Below, piece after piece: positions 56,535-64,000 of a DNA stretch of 64,000 nucleotides. Every line of letters starts with the position of its first letter. The first letter of the stretch is position 1. The notes under the pieces are model-generated. The model worked only from the letters and a program-made list of their open reading frames with translations, was not told the DNA's origin and made no database searches. This stretch comes from Symsagittifera roscoffensis (lineage: Eukaryota; Xenacoelomorpha; Acoela; Convolutidae), in the NCBI RefSeq assembly GCF_963678635.1, contig NC_087070.1, positions 28,417,048-28,481,047 of the forward strand, written 5' to 3'. Position numbers and translations under genes: made by a program.

Positions 56535-56801
56535 TCATGAATTTGGATATTTTATGAGCACTATGAGACGTAAAGAAATATAATTCTTGTCAGTTGATGG
56601 AAATATCTTTATTTTGTTCCTGACGTTGCGAATGTCCAGTGCCAAGCAGACTTGGTACAAGTCATTTCCTGAAAAGTTGTGTGCTATCACTGTGGTGAGT
56701 TTTCGATTACGATTTTTCATATAACAGAGCTCATATGACCATCCCAAAACTTTTCCAGAGTAATGGAAGTGATTAAGATGCTTGAGCTTGTTGTCTGTCA
56801 A
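56535..56801 (-). pseudogene. Decayed fragment resembling Polinton-type family-B DNA polymerase
   Basis: The minus-strand frame contains LNHFHYSGKVLGWSYELC, which fits H-x-H-[YF]-[TS]-G-K-x-x-G-x-[AS]-x-x-x-C, the endonuclease-VII-like zinc module often seen in front of Polinton/Maverick PolB. TTVIAHNFSGNDLYQV follows, where the exonuclease box H-N-[LF]-x-G-[YN]-D is expected, and then DKNYISLRL, where such polymerases have [ED]-K-[YF]-[IV]-S-F. Spacing agrees. The conserved Tyr before Asp is Asn here. Frames before (from about 57293) and after are broken. No other Polinton gene was recognised nearby, so only a fragment can be claimed. Confidence 0.5.
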
Positions 56802-59727
56802 TCACGTACCCAACATACTGATGGTTTGCTTTTCGATTGTTCTGCAACTCCTGAAAAAAATCGATATCGTTGCTAACTACTATAAGTATCATGAGCCAGT
56901 TGTTCATTGGTTGTGACAAAGTCCGGCATTAATTCAGGTGATCTTTTTAGTAATAATTTTTTTGTTGTGGTTTTCTTGTTCAATTATGACTAAAGCATAT
57001 CCAAGGCAATCATTTTGTGTAAATCTTCAGTATGACATTTTGAAGGATCGTTGGATGCTGAGTTTACTGGTGATACGATCTTTTCTAGATCAAAGTAAAA
57101 AACCACCGTCAGTGCGTCTTCTACGTCTCTTTTCTAAATTGTAATTTCTTCCTTTCCTCGAACGGCATTGTGGTTCCAACGGCTTCATAATCGAATCATA
57201 AATAGGCTTGACAGTTGTTGTTTTTGTCCAAATAGCATATATAAAAACAGTTCCTCCAGAAAAATGCTTGGTTATCAGGTTGTGAGCTTTCATTGAGTTT
57301 CATTTATCAAATCTTGGATCAGAATACAGTGGTACCGGCGTCTGCTTGTAGGTTAGCAGCAGCAAGTCCATCACACATTCGTTTTCTTTTTTGGATACAC
57401 GGCATGATATCATTTCTCTAGTGTGAAATTAGAAACAATTTTTGCAAAAAAAAATTCTTTTTGTGTGCGATAGTAAGTTATTGATTTGCTTATTGATTTG
57501 GTTATTGATTTTTCCACTTTGGCTTCGGCATTCGCCTTTTGTATGATGCTATCGGTGTCTGGGCTGAGGGGTCTCAAAAGTTTTACAGCCTTGGGCTCCT
57601 TTTATGTCTACAAGAGGCACACTTGCGAATCAAGCTTGGTTCATACTATTTATGAAAGGCGGCTGCAGTACATGAAAATTTTGAAATCTCCAACATTCCT
57701 AATATATAAAAGAAATTGCTCAGATGCTAGACTCGGAGGACTGGCAATATATGATTTTGTTCGTATGGGCAAAATTTTTGACAGCTTGACTTAGAGTCGA
57801 ACCAATTTTTGGACTATCCAGCTGCTATTAGGAGCAGTGAAGTTACCGAGAAGGTTTTTCACTTTTTGAACTAGTTCAAAGAATGTACTGATCATCCGAG
57901 AGCTCTTCACCGTGAATAGTATTCATATACGTAATTGCAAACTATGGCTGCTTCTTAGCTTCATCTTCGCCAACAGTTTTGACTATATCTACTTCCACCT
58001 TGCTTTGAACCTTCTGTGGCTGACGTGGATAGCACTGACCTTGTTTACTTGATCACGAGCGTCAACAAGGTATAAAATGGGATCAAGTTTATTCGAGAAA
58101 AGTAATTATGGGCTCTCAAGTTTCCAAAGAGTTTGGACAAATTTAATTCACAAAAGCTTGCAAAAGTTTTTCGATCTTAAACTAGAAACACTTAATTTGG
58201 AGAAAGCAAAAAACTGAAGTGAAGATTCGGTTTCAAGATTAAAGCTCAAGAGGTAGTCAACCACATTGCGTTGGATTAAAAGCGTATAGGGGTTGCTGAA
58301 AGATTTGCAGTTTGTTGTGTGATAGTGAAACTCAATCTTTTTAAGGTGTTTTTGACTTACACTTTGCGGTTATGAAGTTCCTTTAACAATTATTTACTTC
58401 ACAATGTGCAGAAACTCTACACGTTTGGCACCATTCAGCTTAAAATGATTACAAATTCCACAAGCGTTTACGATAAATGAATGGAAAGCGAGCACGAAAT
58501 TTAACAGGATGAGGATGACTTGTTACATAACAAAAATTGTGCTGAATGATAGCATGGTTTGCATGGTTTGATACTTTCTGAAGAATGCATGCTAGTATGG
58601 TTTTGTATGATGTTTTGTGTATATTGTATTCTTGGAAGAATATCACTGTAAAAACCTTTAAAGAATTGACCTATGGGCATTGGGTTAAGCGGGCAAAAAC
58701 CAATATCTGGTGTTGCTCAATGCTACGCTCCTCAGGAACCCCTCTCGTCCGCTACAGTCTACAGTCAAATAAGAAGCTTATCAAGATATGATTTAAAAAA
58801 AACTTACAATGAAAGAGAACAAAAAAATAACAAAAAAAGATGGAGAAAAACTTGTCCTCGAACCCAATGCAATTTTTCTGATTGGGTTTAGTGCGATTTA
58901 TTGAGTAAGATAAGAACCCATTTTCAAATTTTACAAAAAGAAACATTTTTTGTTCTTGATATAAATTATCATTTCTTGATTTTAAATTTTTTAAAAGACT
59001 GATATAAACGCACCAAAGGTATTTTTATGACTAACTCGAGGGGTTAAAGTAGCATCGAGAAAATGTTTTTCCCTATTGAGAAACTTAGATGGTTAAAAAG
59101 TTGTGTTTTTTTGTAGAAAATTTGATTCTCGTGGATTTGAAAGAAATAAGTTTTTCCGACAAAACTTTTTCTCCAAATTCTTTGAAACTACCTTCAAGCA
59201 GTTTGTTCCGATCTCTTAAGTAAAATTTACGCCCATATTTTCTTTTTGAACTAATTGGTGTGTTTTTTTGGCAAAAGTATTTGATGATACACTTGACACT
59301 CGTTTGTAAATGATAGATAAAAAGAATAATGGCTCAAACACTCGCTGGTATTTTGCTCCAAGAGTCCTCGCTAACCCCACCAGCCCAAAAAAAAAAACAT
59401 AATGATTGAGAGAAAGAAAGCAGAGCAAGTTTGAAGCGCCAAATTATGGTTGGATATATGGCATGAAAATGTACGGGCCTCCAATTTTCCCTTTTACTTT
59501 AAAAAAGAAAAAATATCCTTGTCCTGAAAGGGTATATTGAAAATGAGGTCGACTGTGAGCAGATGGCAGTCTCTCTATCTCTCTCAACTAGCGAAACAGA
59601 ACCTTTCAAAATTTTACAGTTTTATGAAATCTCATAAAAAGTTTTTTAGAAGTTTTCTTTTCTGAACTGTTTAAAATAAAGTAAACCTTCTTATCTTTTA
59701 TTTTTTGTTCATTTTTTGAGCTGAATG
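56802..59727. other. No gene seen
   Basis: May contain further decayed parts of the PolB-bearing element (minus strand, 57293-57090 has a Lys/Arg-rich end KRRRRRTDGG), but nothing that can be aligned by motif. No host exon found. Confidence 0.35.
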
Positions 59728-59987
59728 AAAAATGCAGGCATTTGAAAAACCAACTTTGAGGCATTTTTTTCTGCTAAATTAGCTTATAGACAAGGATGAA
59801 ACGTGATATTTATTTTATGATAGTGAACACATCAAACTCTGACCAACCAGGAACTAATTGGTTACTATTCGCTCAAGCTGATGTGTTCACTATCATAAAA
59901 TAAATATCACGTTTCATCATTGTTCTTTGAGGTAATTAAGCGGAAAAAAATGCCTCGAAGTTGGTTTTTCCAATGCCTGCATTTTTT
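59728..59987. mobile_element. Fold-back element with a perfect 40-bp inner hairpin
   Basis: Outer arms AAAAATGCAGGCATTTGAAA (59728) and TTTTCCAATGCCTGCATTTT (to about 59987) are imperfect inverted repeats over about 110 bp. Inside, GATGAAACGTGATATTTATT...AACACATCA is followed after a 49-base loop by its exact reverse complement, 40 bases each. No target duplication was identified. Confidence 0.88.
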
Positions 59988-61843
59988 GTTAAGCTTAGTA
60001 ATTTGCAGAGTGTTCAACTTTTCTGATTCAATACGTAAAACTGTTTTCAGCTATTTTTCCATCGGAACACACTGTTTACAGCTATTATGATGCACGCTCT
60101 CCCATGAAAAGTTACTCCAGATTTGCCGCCAGTGATGTACCAATTTTTAGTTTTACTGAAATAGTAAGGATGGTCAATTCAGGATAGGAAAGTTTTGTGA
60201 AGCCTCCTGAGTAGAAGTGAGATTAAATGCCATGGTATAGTGGTTGTGATAATTAGCCGAACTGATTCTCTGACTTTTGTTTTAAAAAATTTAGGAATTT
60301 CAATGCGTTATAATATATTTTTCTTTGTCAATAAGTCAAGGAATTATCCAACAAGAGAAACTGAAATGGTTAGAGCAATTTCGTTAAAATTGATTTCATT
60401 CAACCAAAGCTTTTGTTGATAAACCGCATAAGTTCGATTTGTAATCAAGTATGCTGTATTTGTGCTCATTGCCACAATCATCCGACGAACTGGCTCTTTG
60501 GTAAAAAATCATTTTTCGGCGCCACCTTGTAGTCCAGTTGTGGCCAAAAATTCATCAGTTAAACATCAATACAAATGCACTTTGCTGGTGTTTTCAACGA
60601 ACTTTTTTATCGATGATATTACAAACTCAATTACCGCCAATTTGCGCTTAAGTAGGTTTGCCTGGAAGAATTGAATTTAGTAATGCATATCTGCATGCCC
60701 TGAAAAAAAAACAGAAAAGTCATCAGGAGATAGTCTCAGGGAAAGTCTAATTGTAATATGTCTGATTAGATACTTGTCACATGATAAGAAACCACATTCA
60801 GTTTTTGGAATTCGCTAGATACTTTATCTTCATCAGCCCGCCCAGAAGCACCATGAATACCTGATGGATCATCTTCATAAAAGTATCCTTGACAAGCCAG
60901 TCAAGTTTTTTTTGCATCACTACAGGTTAAAAATTCGGTCTAAATAAAACTTTTGAAAGCGAAATTTACATTAGTCAAAGAAACTTTTTCTCCAGTCAAA
61001 AACATTGCGAGAGAAAAAAGATTATTAATCAAATATGGCAAGTCTCGTTAAGCTGCCTCTGTAGCATGAGTTCGCAGGACCTTAGCATAGTTTTGAACGA
61101 TGTGCGTTACAAGTTCCAACCGAGTTCATTGAAGAGCGAGAAAAAAATTTCTATCTAAAACTTAAAATTGAAGCATTGGACCGTCAGGTGAGTGAGATGG
61201 ATCATAGTTTTGAGAAAAGTTTTACCAATGATTTAAATTATGATTACAGAAAATGTTTCAAACAAATCTAATGAGCTGATAGTTGCTTCCGTTGGCATCA
61301 AATGGAATTATTTCGCACTCTGGTGAAAAACTTGAAGCAATTTCTCAGTAGAATTTGTTTCTTTGGAATGGGGCCTCTTGTTTATTTTTTTGTGGTTTTC
61401 TTTTTTTTAATCAAACCAGATTTCCTGCGGACAATTGCAACAAGCCTCCAGATTCTTAAGCAGTAAACATTGGAAATTTCTAGTTCGAAACAATTTATTT
61501 CTCTTTTACGCGTAAATGCTAAAATTTGCCAACCAGTTTCTGTTCGTAGGTTTACCGTAATGCTCTGAAAGATGTTCATGAGGAGTTTTTTAAAACTCAA
61601 ATTGCGATAGCTTGGTTCAATGCTGCAAGCGTAATCGTTTGTCACTCTTCGATTTGTATTAGACTCTTAGAAACGGGGCATTGGGGTCACCGACGATCTG
61701 ATAATGAATGATGTCCAAGTAGATAAATACCAATTGGGTTCCAGATATAAACAGGGTAGTCGGATTAAACAAATTTTTAAAGTGAGAGTGCTATGGATTC
61801 TACTGGATTCTTTATAAGCAATATGGTAGCTGTTTCCACCTAG
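59988..61843. other. No gene seen
   Basis: Minus-strand ORF 61645-61382 and the short frame GYFYEDDPSGIHGASGRADE at about 60895-60835 look protein-like, but I cannot place either in a family or find splice borders. Confidence 0.35.
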
Positions 61844-62765
61844 TATACCTTTGAATCCTAAGATACTGGGAATATGTGGACTCTCATATGAAAGACTCGC
61901 CCAATAATGCATTCAAACTGAAAGATAATTGATAATGGGGTCAAAGCTATAACTGAAAATATCAAGATCAATCTTCCGATTGATTTCGTTGAATAGTTTC
62001 TCGAATTCATCAAAATCACTTCTCGTGATTTCACTGAACTCTCTATTATATGGGGTAGATACTTTATCTTTTGAAACTGTTAGCCTTGTTCTAACTATGT
62101 CCTTTTTAAAGCCGGTTTTTTGAATATGACTGCCTTTTTTACGATCAATAGGGTAGCTTTCCATCCCGTATACCTTTGAATCCTAAAATACTGGCCAACA
62201 TGTAGACTCTCAAATAAAATGCTGCCCATTATTGCATCCATATTGAGAGATTTTTGATAATGGGGTCGATGCTATAACTTAAATTATTAAGATCAGTCTT
62301 CCGATTGATTCTGTTGAAAAACTTCTTGGTTTCGCCATAATCACCCATTGTGATTTGACCTGTCTCTCTATCAAATGGTATAGTTATTTGATTTTTTGAA
62401 ACTGGTAGGCTTGGTTTAATTTTGTATTTTTGAAGTACACTATACCTTCGATACCTTTTGAAGTAACCTATACCATCCCGTATACCTTTGAATCCTAAAA
62501 TACTGGTCAACATGTAGACTCTCAAATAAAATGCTGCTCATTATTTCATCCATATTGAGAGATTTTTGATAATGGGGTCGATGCTATAACTTAAATTATT
62601 AAGATCAATCTTCCAATTGATTCTGTTGAAAAATTTCTTGGTTTCGCCATAATCACCCATTGTGATTTCACCTGTCTCTCCATCAAATGATATAGTTATT
62701 TACGTTTTTGAAACTGGTAGGCTTGGTTTAATTTTTTGTAATTTTGAAGTACACTAATTATAATT
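61844..62765 (-). repeat. Three tandem units of about 312-325 bp, each with a similar small ORF
   Basis: Units start at the shared TATACCTTTGAATCCTAA (61844, 62169, 62481). On the minus strand each encodes about 60 residues of the same kind: unit 2 has KPSLPVSKNQITIPFDRETG, then ITMGDYGETKKFFNRINRK and LSYSIDPIIKNLSI; unit 1 has RLTVSKDKVSTPYNREFSEI, then SDFDEFEKLFNEINRK and FSYSFDPIINYLSV. Units 2 and 3 are nearly identical; unit 1 has diverged by many substitutions yet shows no indel or stop over this stretch. Unit 3 has one stop near 62700. I do not recognise the family. They could be tandem exons, tandem short genes or repeat-borne pseudogenes. Confidence 0.72.
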
Positions 62766-63649
62766 TTAAAAGGAAAGGGATACGTTATTTTTGTCAATGC
62801 AATTTTCCCCTCGTGTCGTAGATCACAGTTAATCATTTGTGATCATCGAGTTTGTTTGAATAAATCATGTTTGGCATATTTAAAATCTGAGCCCTCGTGT
62901 CTTCCTGCCGCTAGTAGTTTAAGTTTTTTATTGTTAGTTTTTTCGTATGAGTCATCAGACACTAGTAAAATGCTTTCAATGATTCTGAAAGGATCAAATT
63001 GATCAGACTTCACAATTGATGTTTGAAAAGTAAAAACGTTAATTTTTTCACTAACAACAGGTTGAATATCTTTGCAGAAAAATTACACTCTTTCGTATTT
63101 GGAACAAAAAGTTTTTCCACCAAAAAAACAGAAAATCAACTCCATAAAAGTCCGGAAAGTCCTAAAACTGCCATAAATAGTCTTGTCAAGGAATCATTTT
63201 TTTGTTTATCTGCTTGGGTTTTGTAGCACGCACCCAACTAAACAAGATAATATTGAAAGCCAAACCGACGTTACTACACAGCTTAGTTGTGTCCAAAAAA
63301 TTAGTAGATTCACTTTTTAGTATTATTAAAACAAAAGAAAAATGAGAGAAAAAAACGGTAACTTATTCGCATTAAGCTCATCAATTGCTTCATCAAAAAT
63401 TTTTCAGATCTCCGATTCGATTTGTCTTCTCTAATTCTCTCCCTCTATTTATTTCTCTCGCTGACTCTTTGTGAAAAAAAAGTTGATGTGATTAAAATGT
63501 GTTTTTAGACCTCTGAACAGTAAAAAATATTGTATCGAGTATAACTTGTCTAATCTGTAATCAATAGTCCATTCATTGACATTGTCATATATTTCAACAT
63601 AAATAATTAGCTTTAACCTTTTCAGTTTTTGCTTGAAATACAGTTTTTT
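62766..63649. other. No gene seen
   Basis: AT-rich; CT-rich run at about 63424-63460. No coding signal. Confidence 0.35.
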
Positions 63650-63765
63650 TTTATTTCGCTGAAGAGTTTCTCAATTTCGTCATAATCATCTCTTGTGAGT
63701 TCACCATAAGGTTTAGATATTTGAATTTTTTAAACTGTTAGGCTTGCTTCAACTTTGTTTTAGAC
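63650..63765 (-). repeat. Fourth, divergent copy of the repeated ORF unit
   Basis: On the minus strand it reads KVEASLTV, one stop, KIQISKPYGELTRDDYDEIE then KLFSEIK, aligned without gaps to the core of the units at 61.8-62.8 kb (E-[LI]-T-x-x-D-[YF]-[DG]-E-x-[EK]-K-[LF]-F). It is interrupted by one stop. Confidence 0.6.
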
Positions 63766-64000
63766 AGTACACTTTTAGTATCAGTTACGCTGTTAAAACG
63801 AGTGTGAAATTTTATTTCACCATTGCAACTTTCAACTCGTTTTCAGTTTCGATATTTTCACTGAACAAATTATACAACTTGCAAGCGAGTTGTCAATGAA
63901 AATTTTCGTTGAGGTTGATGACACCAATGTTTTAGTAAAGAAATTTTTGCCGCCTCTAAAAAGGTCAGACATCGTCTAGTGTAGTCCTGCCTTTTCCAAT
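63766..64000. other. No gene seen
   Basis: Right window edge; nothing supported. Confidence 0.35.

Noticed and set aside
61382..61645. Minus-strand ORF as the N-terminal part of the PolB-like gene
   Set aside because: Only vague similarity; no anchor motif, and it lies more than 4 kb from the PolB fragment.
1..64000. tRNA, rRNA or snRNA genes
   Set aside because: No cloverleaf with A and B boxes, no rRNA segment and no snRNA motif were recognised by eye; short ncRNAs cannot be excluded.

Overview
The window is AT-rich, intron-containing animal DNA, most likely from an invertebrate; I cannot name the species. There are no bacterial-style operons. Real host genes show only as single exons with GT-AG borders, and most of the space between them is decayed transposable elements. 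At least six reverse-transcriptase (RT) lineages occur: several APE-type non-LTR elements, a PHD-finger LINE, a CR1-like and an RTE-like fragment, a BEL/Pao LTR element, a GTTQGD-type RT element and Penelope-like elements (PLEs). Non-autonomous DNA transposons (hAT, Tc1/mariner, fold-back) dominate the right half.

Left part (1-12.2 kb): a minus-strand gene resembling Rogdi. Exons can be placed at 10859-10891, 9831-9936, tentatively 9271-9319, and 4298-4378. Its introns hold an antisense LINE (1-4110), a second plus-strand LINE piece (about 4930-5900) and a sense-strand LINE (about 6240-8500). The gene runs off the left edge. Next (12.1-21.0 kb) come a terminal exon at 12307-12636 with a poly(A) signal and a first-exon candidate at 20637-21017, both minus strand and phase-compatible. 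They may be the two ends of one gene whose 8-kb intron holds a LINE, an RTE-like fragment, a BEL/Pao gag-pro, the GTTQGD-type RT element and a PLE fragment.

Middle part (21.5-37.7 kb): a duplicated composite block, PLE + antisense CR1 3' end + PHD-finger LINE 5' end. In the second copy a PLE RT fragment has been amplified into six tandem units of about 806 bp (26398-31231) that form two copies of a three-unit higher-order repeat. The seventh unit runs on into the rest of a PLE with a C-terminal GIY-YIG domain. That PLE carries a complete C4HC3 PHD finger between RT motif B and motif C. These are the most unusual features of the window.

Right part (37.7-64 kb): a well-preserved terminal exon of a multi-pass membrane protein with a long basic tail (39292-40331, minus, poly(A) signal downstream), two hAT MITEs with exact 8-bp target duplications, a Tc1/mariner-type MITE with an internal minisatellite, several long inverted repeats, a decayed PolB-like fragment (56.5-56.8 kb), and a tandemly repeated coding-like unit (61.8-62.8 kb, with a fourth divergent copy at 63.65 kb). 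The remaining stretches show nothing I can support as a gene.
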